DNA of 64,000 nt from Rhodopirellula islandica (GCF_001027925.1 NZ_LECT01000017.1:353537-417536), one strand, 5' to 3'. Counted from the first letter of the stretch, positions 17,597-26,460 are shown. The notes: generated by a model not told the origin, from the sequence alone. Numbers and translations are program-made.

Positions 17597-18349
17597 ATGT
17601 CCATCTCCCGCCTCCGGTTTTCCACCGCAGCCATTATTTCGATCGCTGCTTTCCTACCGTTCGGTTTCCTCGCCGTCGGACACGCCGATCAACCGACCCA
17701 AAAGTCTTCGCCACGTCAAGCACGTGCGAACGACCCGTTTGCGCCACCCCAAATCGATCCGGCCCTCCCCAACGTTCTGTTGATCGGCGATTCCATTTCG
17801 ATTGGCTACATGTTGGACGCCCGACGAGCCCTCGAAGGCACAGCAAACGTCTTCCGCCCCAACACGAACTGCGGCCCCACCACCCGCGGGCTGGAACAAC
17901 TCGACCGCTGGTTGGGTGATCGTAAGTGGGATGTCATCCACTTCAACTTTGGCTTGCACGATCTCAAATTCATGGGCCCCAATGGCAAGAGTTTGGCCGA
18001 TCCCAAACTGCCGACCAGCAAACGACAAGTCCCACTCGAAGAGTACTCCGCCAACCTCGAAACCATCGCGAAAAAGTTAAAAGCAACTGGCGCAACCGTG
18101 ATTTGGCGCGAGACCACTCCGGTCCCCGAAGGATCCCAGGGTCGACTGGCGGAAGATGGCCCACGCTACAACGAAGCCGCCGCCCAGGTCATGGAATCCA
18201 TTGGAGGCATTCAAACCGATCCCTTTTATGAGGTTGCGATGAAGCATGCCTCCATGCAACGCAAAGCCAACGTGCACTACACACAGGCGGGATCAAAATT
18301 GCTCGGCGAACACGTCGCCGAAGTCGTCTCAGCAGCACTCCAGCAATGA
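17597..18349 (+). CDS. secreted SGNH/GDSL-type hydrolase
   Basis: A 250-aa exported esterase-like protein. A signal peptide spans about residues 1-30. The SGNH blocks are visible: LLIGDSISIGYM (catalytic Ser, about 68), FNFGLHDL (block III, with H where GxND has N), and the catalytic His in ANVHYTQAGSKLL near the end. Such enzymes remove acyl or acetyl groups from carbohydrates. ATG 17597 is selected because it starts the signal peptide; upstream codons in frame cross the divergent thiE gene. Confidence 0.85.
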   Translation: MSISRLRFSTAAIISIAAFLPFGFLAVGHADQPTQKSSPRQARANDPFAPPQIDPALPNVLLIGDSISIGYMLDARRALEGTANVFRPNTNCGPTTRGLEQLDRWLGDRKWDVIHFNFGLHDLKFMGPNGKSLADPKLPTSKRQVPLEEYSANLETIAKKLKATGATVIWRETTPVPEGSQGRLAEDGPRYNEAAAQVMESIGGIQTDPFYEVAMKHASMQRKANVHYTQAGSKLLGEHVAEVVSAALQQ

Positions 18350-18368
18350 CCTGACAATTGGGAACGAA

Positions 18369-18491
18369 GCAGGTCGGCAGGAATGATCGGAAATCACCAG
18401 GTGAGCCGTTTGGGCGTTAGCCCCGGTTGGACGTGGAAGCAACCACGTTTGCCATCACATTCTAAAGGCCGAACGACTCCTGCCGACCTGC
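18369..18491. repeat. 123-bp element bounded by 14-bp perfect inverted repeats
   Basis: GCAGGTCGGCAGGA (18369-18382) is perfectly inverted at 18478-18491. Inside lie GTGAGCCG...GGCGTTAGCC (18401-18420), a motif shared with the tandem repeats at 25.9-26.5 kb, and the hairpin ACGTGG-aagcaa-CCACGT. The layout resembles a miniature inverted-repeat or REP-type element between the SGNH hydrolase and the next esterase gene. Confidence 0.7.
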
Positions 18492-18596
18492 ATAGCCCGC
18501 ATTGCGGATTTAAAAGAAAGCCTTCCGGCATCAATCCAGGGCGGTCCCGACGGCGTTTTACAACTTGGCATCCGTTCCCTCCATTCTGGTTTCCCA

Positions 18597-19466
18597 ATGC
18601 GATTGACTGTCTTTTCCACTGTGCTGGCTGTGCTCTCACTCTTGGCCCCGTCTCTCATCCGTGCCGAGGAGGTGATGATCAAGCCGGATGTTGTCTACGG
18701 ACACAAGTTTGGCTTGGCAACGACTTTTGACGTGTTCACACCAGCTCAGAACGCCAACGGAGCGGCGGTGCTGTTCATGGTCAGCGGCGGCTGGTACTCC
18801 AGCTGGTCACCACCGGAACAAATCCAACCCCGGTTCAAACCGTTGACCGACCAAGGGTTCACTGTCTTCGCCGTGCGACACGGCAGTAGTCCCAGGTTTT
18901 CCATCGCCGAAGCGGTTGCGGATGTTCGTCGCAGCGTGCGTTTCATTCGGCTGAATGCAGAGGCCTACCAAGTCGATCCGGATCGAATCGGCGTGTTCGG
19001 CATGAGTGCGGGAGGGCATTTGTCACTGATGCTCGGAACGGCATCCGATGAAGGAAACGCCGACTCCAAAGACCCCGTCGACCAAGTCAGCGATCGTGTC
19101 CAAGCCGTGGTTGCTTACGTGGCTCCCACTGACCTGCGAATCATGGCCATGGACGCGCCGGACCGGCTGGCTGCTTATGAGCGTTTTCCGGCATTGGAGA
19201 TCGATGCAAACACGGCGGAACCTGACTCACCGATCGTTCACGTCACGCCCGACGACGCACCGACACTGTTGCTCGCAGGAGCCAAAGATGAATTGGTTCC
19301 GATCTCGCACAGTCGCAAGATCCTGGTGGCGTTCGAAAAAGCAAACGTCGAGACGAAATTGATCGAGTTCGAAAACGCAGGTCACGGGTTTGGAGGCGAA
19401 GACGCAAAGCAGGCGACCGACGCGATGGTGGATTGGTTTGTCACTCATCTCACCGAAAAACCCTGA
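18597..19466 (+). CDS. secreted alpha/beta hydrolase (esterase/lipase, BD-FAE-like)
   Basis: A 289-aa exported hydrolase. A signal peptide at residues 1-23 ends near IRAEE. The oxyanion region MVSGGWYSSW precedes the nucleophile elbow GMSAGGHLS (Ser about 138). The acid lies in GAKDELVP (about 227) and the His in NAGHGFGG (about 261). Organisation resembles acetyl-xylan or feruloyl esterases acting on polysaccharides, but no substrate-specific feature is visible. It probably has its own promoter, 3' of the inverted-repeat element. Confidence 0.85.
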   Translation: MRLTVFSTVLAVLSLLAPSLIRAEEVMIKPDVVYGHKFGLATTFDVFTPAQNANGAAVLFMVSGGWYSSWSPPEQIQPRFKPLTDQGFTVFAVRHGSSPRFSIAEAVADVRRSVRFIRLNAEAYQVDPDRIGVFGMSAGGHLSLMLGTASDEGNADSKDPVDQVSDRVQAVVAYVAPTDLRIMAMDAPDRLAAYERFPALEIDANTAEPDSPIVHVTPDDAPTLLLAGAKDELVPISHSRKILVAFEKANVETKLIEFENAGHGFGGEDAKQATDAMVDWFVTHLTEKP

Positions 19467-19593
19467 CCCAGCTTCGTCTCGCGCTGCCCTGGGAGTGACA
19501 TTTCTCAATGTCTGAAGAAATGGGTACATGCTTTGCGTAGTTGAAAAGGGTCCTGTTTTCCCGAACGATCGCCCTTTCAACCTGAACGCATGA

Positions 19594-21555
19594 ATGGCAA
19601 AAACTAAATCCGATCTTGCCACCATTGCGGCGGTCGCTCAGTTGCTAGCAGTTGTGTTGACCGTTGCCGCTTTGTTCTTTGCTCGCGACGTGTTCATTCC
19701 ACTCGCACTCGGGTTATTGCTGTCGTTTCTGCTCACCCCGATCGTCGATCGCTTGCAGCGATGGGGCATTCCTAACATCCCAGCCGTTGTGATCACGGCG
19801 GCCTTTGCATTCGTTTTGCTCGCTGGCACGTTCACGCTACTTGGCCGCGAATTAACCAACCTGGTCGGCGACCTTCCAACCCACAAAGACGAGCTCGTTT
19901 CGAAGGCTCGCAGCATCGCGGGCATGACGACCGGCATGGGAGGCGAACTGGACAATCTGGCCGATGAGGTCACTCAGGCCATGGTCAAGGATGCCGACCC
20001 CCGCCAGGAAGCCACAGACCAGATCGCTGAAGACCAAACCATTTTTCAGCAGTGGACTGACAAGCTCCTGCCAACCAAAGTGGCTCCCAGCGATCTCCCC
20101 AACGATGGGACAACAGCCAAGAGCCCCCTCTACGTTCAATCCGTCGAAGAAGCCTTGCCGCTGGCGTCCTGGGCTTCGACCGCTGGGACCTTGCTGGGAC
20201 CACTCGCGACCGCTGGCCTGGTGACGGTGTTCGCGTTGTTCATGCTGATCCATCGTGAAGACTTACGGGACCGAATGATAGCGGTGGTCAGTCATGGCAA
20301 TTATGTCACGACGACAGAAGCCCTCGATGAGGCTGCCGGCCGCATCAGTCGATACTTGGTCGCCCAAACGATCATCAACACCAGCTATGGATTCGTGTTG
20401 GCGATCGGGCTTTCCATCATCGGGTTGACCATGACCGAAGACGGAGCGTTTCCCAATGCCATTTTGTGGGGCGTGTTGGCGACGTGCTTGCGGTTCGTGC
20501 CGTACCTCGGCCCCACCGCTGCCGCAATTTTCCCCTCCGCGATCGCCCTTTCGGTCTTCCCTGGTTACAGCGTCTTTCTGGCGGTTGTGGCGCTCATCAC
20601 CACCCTGGAACTGGTCAGCAACAATGTCATTGAACCATGGTTGTATGGAACCAGCACCGGCATTTCCGCTGTCGCGGTGATTGTCGCGGCCGTCTTTTGG
20701 GGTTGGCTGTGGGGCCCCGTGGGCCTGCTGCTTTCCACCCCGTTGACTGTCTGCTTGGTTGTTCTGGGACGCTACGTGCCTCGTTTCAAGATCATTGCGA
20801 CACTCCTGGGGGAAGACGTTGAAATCAAGCCGTCGATTCGTTTCTACCAGCGACTCCTCGCGTTCGACGAGCACCGAGCCCACGAAATCCTGTTCGATCA
20901 TTTCGAAGCGGAGGGTTTGGAGGAAGCCTGCGATGACGTTGTCCTGCCTGCACTCAAACGAATTCGAACCGACCACGACGCGGAAAACCTGAGCGATTCC
21001 GACGCCGACCGACTTTTTGAGATGGTTGCTGGGATGATCCCGGAGTTAGACGACCGCGTCTCCCTCGCGCTCCGTTCGCAACTGGATGCAGAGGAACCAA
21101 CCGAAACGCCCAGCGTGGAGCCCCAAAGTCGAATCATCGGCACCAACTCCCACCACCACAGCGAAACGCTCGTCCTGAAACTACTCCGACTCGGCGGCCG
21201 AGCGTATTATCAACTCGACGGGGTGGAGGACGACATGATGCCGCAAGAGATTGCTCGCATGATTGCCGACGCCAAACCGCTTGCCGTGGTCATCGCAGTC
21301 CTTCCCAAAGGTGGCTTTGTTCAAGCCCGCTACCTCTGCAAAGCCATTCGCAGCGAAGGCTACTCGGGAGCGGTCGTGATCGCCTGCCTCGGTAAGTTCA
21401 AAAACTTCGACAAACTCTTCGTCAAGTTCCGCAAGGCGGGGGCGACAGCGATGACAACTTCGTATTCACAAACGCACAGCAAATTGGTCTCCATCACTCA
21501 GCGACACGCCCGTCAAACAAGCACCTCCTTCCCTCAACCCCAGACGACCTCATGA
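19594..21555 (+). CDS. AI-2E-family permease fused to a B12-binding-like C-terminal module
   Basis: A 653-aa protein. Residues 1-400 are a PerM/YhhT/AI-2E-type permease with about eight membrane segments; the family signature covers LRFVPYLGPTAAAIF and GPVGLLLSTPLTVCLVVLG. Family members usually stop near 350-400. Here a soluble part follows: a helical segment (RFYQRLLAFDEHRAHEILFD, then DDVVLPALKRI) like the cap of B12-binding sensors, and a Rossmann-like segment (RIIGTNSHHHSETLVLKLL, IADAKPLAVVIAVLP, SGAVVIACLG). The canonical DxHxxG is not present; the HHH could supply a ligand. Its stop overlaps the receiver gene start (ATGA), first of four such junctions. Confidence 0.82.
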   Translation: MAKTKSDLATIAAVAQLLAVVLTVAALFFARDVFIPLALGLLLSFLLTPIVDRLQRWGIPNIPAVVITAAFAFVLLAGTFTLLGRELTNLVGDLPTHKDELVSKARSIAGMTTGMGGELDNLADEVTQAMVKDADPRQEATDQIAEDQTIFQQWTDKLLPTKVAPSDLPNDGTTAKSPLYVQSVEEALPLASWASTAGTLLGPLATAGLVTVFALFMLIHREDLRDRMIAVVSHGNYVTTTEALDEAAGRISRYLVAQTIINTSYGFVLAIGLSIIGLTMTEDGAFPNAILWGVLATCLRFVPYLGPTAAAIFPSAIALSVFPGYSVFLAVVALITTLELVSNNVIEPWLYGTSTGISAVAVIVAAVFWGWLWGPVGLLLSTPLTVCLVVLGRYVPRFKIIATLLGEDVEIKPSIRFYQRLLAFDEHRAHEILFDHFEAEGLEEACDDVVLPALKRIRTDHDAENLSDSDADRLFEMVAGMIPELDDRVSLALRSQLDAEEPTETPSVEPQSRIIGTNSHHHSETLVLKLLRLGGRAYYQLDGVEDDMMPQEIARMIADAKPLAVVIAVLPKGGFVQARYLCKAIRSEGYSGAVVIACLGKFKNFDKLFVKFRKAGATAMTTSYSQTHSKLVSITQRHARQTSTSFPQPQTTS

Positions 21556-21929
21556 CGACCATCCTTCTGGTGGAAGACAACCACGACATTCGCGATCTCG
21601 TCAGCCGAAAGCTTCGTGGACAGGGATTTGCAGTGGCCACCGCCAACAATGGATTGGAAGCGGTCCTCGCCTGTGCCCAAACGGCCCCCGCGTTAATCTT
21701 GATGGACATCAACATGCCCGAACTGGATGGCATCGAAGCGACCATCCAGATCCGTGCTGCAGACCCTGAGCAACGCATTCCTGTGATCGCGTTGACAGCC
21801 TATGCGTTGCCCGACGATGAAGAACGAGCGAAAGCAGCCGGCTGCGATGCTTTTCATCCGAAACCAGTCGACTTCAACAAACTATTCGATCAAATCACAT
21901 CCCTCTTAGGAGAAACGAGCGCATCATGA
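21552..21929 (+). CDS. CheY-like single-domain response regulator
   Basis: A 125-aa receiver with all key residues: acidic pair in LVEDNHDIRD, phosphoacceptor Asp in LILMDINMPELDG (about residue 55), Thr in VIALTAYA, and Lys in FHPKPVD. It has no output domain, so it must act through a protein partner. It overlaps the permease upstream and the transglutaminase downstream by 4 bp each, which argues that it signals to one of these co-produced proteins. No histidine kinase lies in the window. Confidence 0.93.
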   Translation: MTTILLVEDNHDIRDLVSRKLRGQGFAVATANNGLEAVLACAQTAPALILMDINMPELDGIEATIQIRAADPEQRIPVIALTAYALPDDEERAKAAGCDAFHPKPVDFNKLFDQITSLLGETSAS

Positions 21930-22768
21930 ATCAAATCAAAGTCGGAAGCCGAATCGTCTATCAAGTCAAGTCACCCACCACCTTTCTATTCAACATTTCG
22001 GTTGCCCAAAACGAGCACCAACCGATTGTCGACGAAGCGTTCATCGTCGAACCGTTTCATGAAATCCATGAGTGTGCTGTCAGTCAGCTGGGAAACCGTC
22101 TCGTTCGACTGTCGGTCCCACCTGGCGACTTGACGATTCGTTACAACGCCACGGTCAACCTGAACGCGGAGCAAGTCGAAGCGACTGACGTCGGTGAAAC
22201 CCCTTATGAGCAATTGCCAGCCGACGTGCTGACCTACCTCAATCCAAGTCGCTATTGCGAATCGGACGAACTCCTGGACTTTGCCATGCAAGAGTTTGGC
22301 AATTTGCTGCCGGGCTATTCGCGTGTGACGGCGATCTGCAATTGGACTTACAACGAATTGTCATACACCCCGGGCAGCACCGGTCCAACGTCAACGGCTT
22401 GCGATGTGCTGCAGCTGAAACAGGGGGTTTGCCGTGACTTCTCCCACGTTGCGATCAGCCTGTGCCGAGCCATGGGAATCCCGGCACGCTACGTCGCCGG
22501 CTATGCCGTCAACTTGAACCCGCCGGACTTCCACGGGTTCTTCGAGGCCTACCTTGACGGCCGTTGGTTTTTGTTCGACGCAACACGACTCGCACCCGTC
22601 GGTGGCTTCGTTCGAATCAGCACCGGCCGTGACGCCGCCGACGTGGCGTTCAGCACCATTCGCGGCAGTGCGAAGAGTGTTGAGATGGAAGTTTCGGCAG
22701 TGAATCTACTGCCTGACGATGGACTACTCGACCCATCCAATGTTGAAACGGCGGTCAGCAGCGCATGA
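21926..22768 (+). CDS. transglutaminase-like cysteine protease
   Basis: A 280-aa protein. The N-terminal beta domain (residues 1-100) resembles the bacterial transglutaminase N-terminal region. The catalytic core has Cys in KQGVCRDFSHVA (about residue 171), His in DFHGFFEAYLDGRWFLF (about 198), and Asp in FDATR (about 213). No signal peptide, so cytoplasmic. Transglutaminase-like genes are regular neighbours of Anbu proteasome homologues, and here the Anbu-like gene follows with a 4-bp overlap. The two probably work in one proteolytic or peptide-processing pathway. Confidence 0.92.
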   Translation: MNQIKVGSRIVYQVKSPTTFLFNISVAQNEHQPIVDEAFIVEPFHEIHECAVSQLGNRLVRLSVPPGDLTIRYNATVNLNAEQVEATDVGETPYEQLPADVLTYLNPSRYCESDELLDFAMQEFGNLLPGYSRVTAICNWTYNELSYTPGSTGPTSTACDVLQLKQGVCRDFSHVAISLCRAMGIPARYVAGYAVNLNPPDFHGFFEAYLDGRWFLFDATRLAPVGGFVRISTGRDAADVAFSTIRGSAKSVEMEVSAVNLLPDDGLLDPSNVETAVSSA

Positions 22769-23532
22769 CATTTTGCATCGGGATCAAGGTCCGAGAGGGG
22801 ATCGTCGCGCTGGCAGACACGCGAATCGTTCGCGGTAGCGAGCAGTCCAACAAACAGAAATTGGCTGAGTTCCAGCACAACGGGCAAAGCCTATTCACGA
22901 TGACGAGTGGGCTGCGGTCCGTCCGCGACAAGGCGATCACGTACTTGGATGAGTCACTTCGCAATGACTCCGCTGATGTTCAGCGTCTCTACCAACTCGT
23001 CAATCGATTTGGCGAGCAACTCCGTCGTGTGAAGGCCGAGGATGGTGCGGCATTGCAATCGACCAATCACAAATTCAACTCCCATGCGATCATTGGCGGG
23101 AGGCTGACCGGGGATTTCAGCCCGCAGTTGTTCTACGTCTATCCAGAGGGCAACTGGATCGAAGCGGCGGAGGATGCTCCCTATTTCGTGATCGGACGAA
23201 CGTACTACGGCAAGCCAATCTTGGACCGCTTGTTGACCTACGAAACCTCGTTGCGATCTGCGGTCGGACTAGCACTTCTCGCCTTCGATGCCACTCGCAC
23301 CAGCGTCACCGATGTGGATTACCCCCTTGATATCGCGGTCCTACCAAATCAGTCCACGGTGCCGACGTTCTCCCGTTACTCCGAAAGCGACCTGGCAACG
23401 ACAACCGCGTGGTGGTCCTCCACCTTGTCAGACGCGTTGGCCCAACTGCCCATGCAATGGGCAGATGGATTGCTAGGCATCTCGCCTGCCCCAGACGTCT
23501 TCCAGCCCAACCAGAACCCACCCCCCCAGTAG
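22765..23532 (+). CDS. Anbu-type proteasome-like Ntn hydrolase
   Basis: A 255-aa proteasome beta-subunit homologue. After Met removal the protein starts with Thr1 (TFCIGIKV), Asp falls at position 17 in ALADTR, and a Lys lies near 31 (NKQKLAEF), matching the Thr1/Asp17/Lys33 catalytic set of proteasomes within small spacing. Length fits Anbu (about 240-250). Internal landmarks include LFTMTSG and HAIIGGRL. A Pro/Asn-rich tail ends the protein. It is last in the permease-receiver-transglutaminase-Anbu operon. Substrate and assembly are unknown. Confidence 0.88.
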   Translation: MTFCIGIKVREGIVALADTRIVRGSEQSNKQKLAEFQHNGQSLFTMTSGLRSVRDKAITYLDESLRNDSADVQRLYQLVNRFGEQLRRVKAEDGAALQSTNHKFNSHAIIGGRLTGDFSPQLFYVYPEGNWIEAAEDAPYFVIGRTYYGKPILDRLLTYETSLRSAVGLALLAFDATRTSVTDVDYPLDIAVLPNQSTVPTFSRYSESDLATTTAWWSSTLSDALAQLPMQWADGLLGISPAPDVFQPNQNPPPQ

Positions 23533-23690
23533 CAGTTTGTTTTCCCGCGACAAACGTTTGCCCCAGTCTTAAACGGGTCAGGATTGCCACCTTTTCCCGT
23601 ACGAGGTCAGTGAGCAACACGTTGCGAGAATGCACTGCTACACTGCACTGGACATGATCCGTGCGAAGGGCTGAGCTGGGTGTTGACTGA

Positions 23691-24995
23691 ATGAGTTGGA
23701 CAAATTTCTTGCTGGCTCTTTTCGGAGGGCTCATTTGCTGGGTGGCTTGGATTGCTTTGGCTGGTGGCACGCAGCACCAGACGGTGGTGATCTCGACGGG
23801 CTCTGAGCAAGGCATCTACTTTCAAGTCGGAAAGGAAATTGGCGACTCGTACGCCACTCGTCATCCGGCGGTCCGCTGTGAAGTGGTCTCCAGCGAGGGG
23901 AGCCACGAGAACGTCACCCGACTGCAAAACGGAACGGCAGACGTTGCGATCTTGCAGAATGATGCCGTCGCCGATGAACGCGTTCGCAGCTTGGCAATGC
24001 TGTACACCGAAGTGTTGCACTTGGTTTGCCGAAAGGATGCCGGCATCCAATGCTTGAACGACTTGGCAGGACACCCCACCAACTTGGGTTCGCAATCAGG
24101 CGGGACCCATTCGTTGGTGGAAGCGTTGCTGCGGTTTTCTCGGGTCCAAATTCCAACCAGCCAGCAGCTGAACTTGGGTTTCTCCGACTCCGCCGAGGCA
24201 TTGCGTTCGGGAGACGTCGACGCGGCATTCTTTCTGGTGGGGCTGGGATCGGAAATCATCCAAGACTTGATTGCGAACCCCGAATTTGAGCTGGTGCCGA
24301 TCCAAATCCGCGCCGTGGACAGCGAGGGAACCTTCGTTTCAGAGCGGGCATTCATTGACGGGTTCCGCACGCACTACCCGCACGCGGAGTTTGCTGAAAT
24401 TCCATTGATGTCGTACGAAGGCAGTCCGACCAGCCCGACGCCTTCGGTCGGCATCGGCGCCGTTCTGGCATGCCGTGCGAGCTGGGAGGAAGAGCTTGCC
24501 AGTGATTTGGTGCAGACCCTTTTCGCTCATCGTGCGGTCCTGGGACGGAAGATTTCACTCCTCAGCGGACTCGATGAACAGTCCAGTCAGACTCAACTGC
24601 AGTTTCCACTTCATCGCGGTGCGGAGGCTTACTTCCGCAGAAACGAACCCGGGTACTTGGCGGAGAACGCTGAATCGATTGGGGTGTTGATCACCGTGGC
24701 GCTGTTGCTTGCCAGTGGCTTGCATGGGCTCAAGAAATGGATTGATCAGAAACGCAAGAACCGAGTGGATGTGTACTACGGTCGAGTTCAACAAATCCTT
24801 GATTCGCTGGGCAGCCAAGGATTTTCAAATTTTGGCGACGCGTTGCGAGACCTGGAAGCAATCGAATCGACCACGTGCCAGGAATTGATTGAGGAGCGAC
24901 TCGACGCAGACCATTCCTTTGTGATCCTGCAGAACATGATCCATCGCTGCCGGGCCGAGATCGAACGAGCAGCGGCAACCGCAGGGCGAACCTAA
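23691..24995 (+). CDS. TAXI-family TRAP-type solute-binding protein, membrane anchored
   Basis: A 434-aa receptor. Residues 1-25 form an uncleaved anchor or signal. The TAXI core runs from VISTGSEQGIYFQVGKEIG through ENVTRLQNGTADVAILQND and LGSQSGGTHSLVEALL to GSPTSPTPSVGIGAVLACR. A second membrane segment (about residues 325-345) precedes a basic, helical cytoplasmic tail of about 90 residues, which normal TAXI receptors lack. No TRAP permease gene is adjacent. A sensory or regulatory role for the tail is possible. It stands 158 bp after the Anbu gene and may belong to the same transcript. Confidence 0.85.
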   Translation: MSWTNFLLALFGGLICWVAWIALAGGTQHQTVVISTGSEQGIYFQVGKEIGDSYATRHPAVRCEVVSSEGSHENVTRLQNGTADVAILQNDAVADERVRSLAMLYTEVLHLVCRKDAGIQCLNDLAGHPTNLGSQSGGTHSLVEALLRFSRVQIPTSQQLNLGFSDSAEALRSGDVDAAFFLVGLGSEIIQDLIANPEFELVPIQIRAVDSEGTFVSERAFIDGFRTHYPHAEFAEIPLMSYEGSPTSPTPSVGIGAVLACRASWEEELASDLVQTLFAHRAVLGRKISLLSGLDEQSSQTQLQFPLHRGAEAYFRRNEPGYLAENAESIGVLITVALLLASGLHGLKKWIDQKRKNRVDVYYGRVQQILDSLGSQGFSNFGDALRDLEAIESTTCQELIEERLDADHSFVILQNMIHRCRAEIERAAATAGRT

Positions 24996-25132
24996 AGCAG
25001 GCGATTGTCTATCAAGTCGGTAGCTGGATTCGCCAGAATTCAGAGGTGCGAGTTGATGAGCGTCCGAATTCTTGGCGAATCAGGCGACGGTCTCGCGACC
25101 GCGCCGGTTCACGGCGGACGCGTTGCCGCTTG

Positions 25133-25254
25133 TAGGCCAGGTCCCACCTGGCGCTGGTTCATTGCCGGGGAACACCGCCCTCGCCATGGAAGGTTTTCTG
25201 GACGCCTCGCTTCGTCCCCAAGCATCGGCTCGGTGCCAGGTGAGACCTGGCCTA
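25133..25254. repeat. 122-bp element with 22-bp inverted terminal repeats
   Basis: TAGGCCAGGTCCCACCTGGCGC-like ends: left 25133-25154 and right 25233-25254, inverted to each other with two mismatches. Each end is itself palindromic (GCCAGGT/ACCTGGC), so the element can fold into two small hairpins or one long stem. It is nearly the same size as the 123-bp element at 18369. It lies in a gene-free stretch, 24996-26569. Confidence 0.75.
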
Positions 25255-25299
25255 CGCCTTCACTCCGCCCGTTGCAAACCGGCAAGATGTTCTCCATCC

Positions 25300-25416
25300 A
25301 AACCGCGGAGCGGTGGCATACGGCAGCCTCGGGTTTTAACCCGAGGTCCCAGTTGAACCCGCAATGGTTCCAAGCCGCGGAGCGGCGACAGGTGGGTTTG
25401 CACCCGTTGCCTACTT
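25300..25416. repeat. REP-like hairpin pair
   Basis: Two units share CCGCGGAGCGG followed by a hairpin. In unit 1 the hairpin is the perfect 20-bp palindrome at 25327-25346 (CCTCGGGTT/AACCCGAGG). In unit 2 it is the imperfect stem GGTGGGTTTGCACCCG. I see no gene between 25255 and 25876; the open frames there are low-quality translations of these repeats. Confidence 0.6.
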
Positions 25417-25876
25417 CACACTCCGCGACGCCCGTCACACGCTCGCAACAGCCGCCGAAGGAACTGGACTCGAAGGTTCCATCTACGCCGGCCTCGAATC
25501 GCTCACCGAAAACATCCTTGGTCGCGGATCAAAACGCGTCGCCTAGCCGAAGCTCAAGTCCTCTGTTCAAGATCCCCGGTGAAGAGAACCGAGTCGTTCC
25601 CCCATTCGCCCTTGAACTTTGCTTCGGATTCGTACTCTCCGGCGCAGTTGTTGGTTTGCTCCAAGTGCAGTTCTTCGATGCTGGGCCACGTGCTCAGATC
25701 CTGGTTGTGCTGAATCGGTCGTGAACTGCACTGATGGAGGTTCATTCGTTACCCACTGTCGCAGTGCATCAGTCCGTGTTCAGGGCAGATGAACGCGCAG
25801 CACCAAGCCGAGCTCCCCGGGCACCGTGAAAGTGACCAAGAAGTGAGCCTCCGCAACAGAGGACACTGAGGCTTGG

Positions 25877-26460
25877 TAACCGGGCCGAACGGCCTTCGGC
25901 TCACAGGACGCTGGCTTTGTAAGCCGCTCGGCGTTAGCCGCGGTTGCGTTTCAGTACCGGGGGCGAGGTCCTGGTTGGCGGGAAGGTTGAGGACATCGGG
26001 GACACTGAGCCTTGATAACCGGGCCGAACGGCCTTCGGCTCACAGGACGCTGGTTTGTGAGCCGCACGGCGTTAGCCGCGGTTGCGTTTGAGTACTGGGG
26101 GCGAGGTCTTGGTTGGCGGAAAGGTTGGCGCGGGCGGGGATGCCGGGTTGGTAACCGGGCCTAACGGCCTTTGGCTCACAGGACGCTGGTCTTGTGAGCC
26201 GCACGGCGTTAGCCGCGGTTGCGTTTCAGCACTGAGGGCGAGGTCTTGGTTGGCTGGAAGGTTGAGGCCATCGGGGACACTGAGCCTTGATAACCGGGCC
26301 TAACGGCCTTCGGCTCACAGGACGCTGGTTTGTGAGCCGCACGGCGTTAGCCGCGGTTGCGTTTCAGTACCGGGGGCGAGGTCTTGGTTGGCGGGAAGGT
26401 TGGCGAGGGCGGGGATGCCGGGGTGATAACCGGGCCGAACGGCCTTCGGCTCACCGGGGT
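25877..26460. repeat. higher-order tandem repeat, alternating 139- and 136-bp units
   Basis: The block starting TAACCGGGCC recurs at 25877, 26016, 26152, 26291 and 26427, so spacings are 139, 136, 139 and 136. Two spacer types alternate: one with GACATCGGGGACACTGAGCC, the other with GGGCGGGGATGCCGGG. The real unit is thus a dimer of about 275 bp present twice, with a fifth partial start. Each monomer holds CGGCTCAC...GTGAGCCG, an 8-bp inverted repeat, followed by GGCGTTAGCCGCGGTTG. Open frames across it are not genes. Confidence 0.85.

Noticed and set aside
25420..25546. Possible fragment of a tyrosine recombinase (LRDARHTLATAAEGTG)
   Set aside because: The resemblance to the H-x-x-R region is short and lacks the other catalytic residues; too weak to call a pseudogene.
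25005..25724. 239-aa open frame in the repeat-rich gap
   Set aside because: It runs through inverted repeats and REP-like hairpins; the translation is compositionally random and has no motif.
25877..26460. CRISPR array
   Set aside because: Units of 136-139 bp are conserved over almost their whole length with only two alternating spacer types, unlike short repeats with unique spacers.
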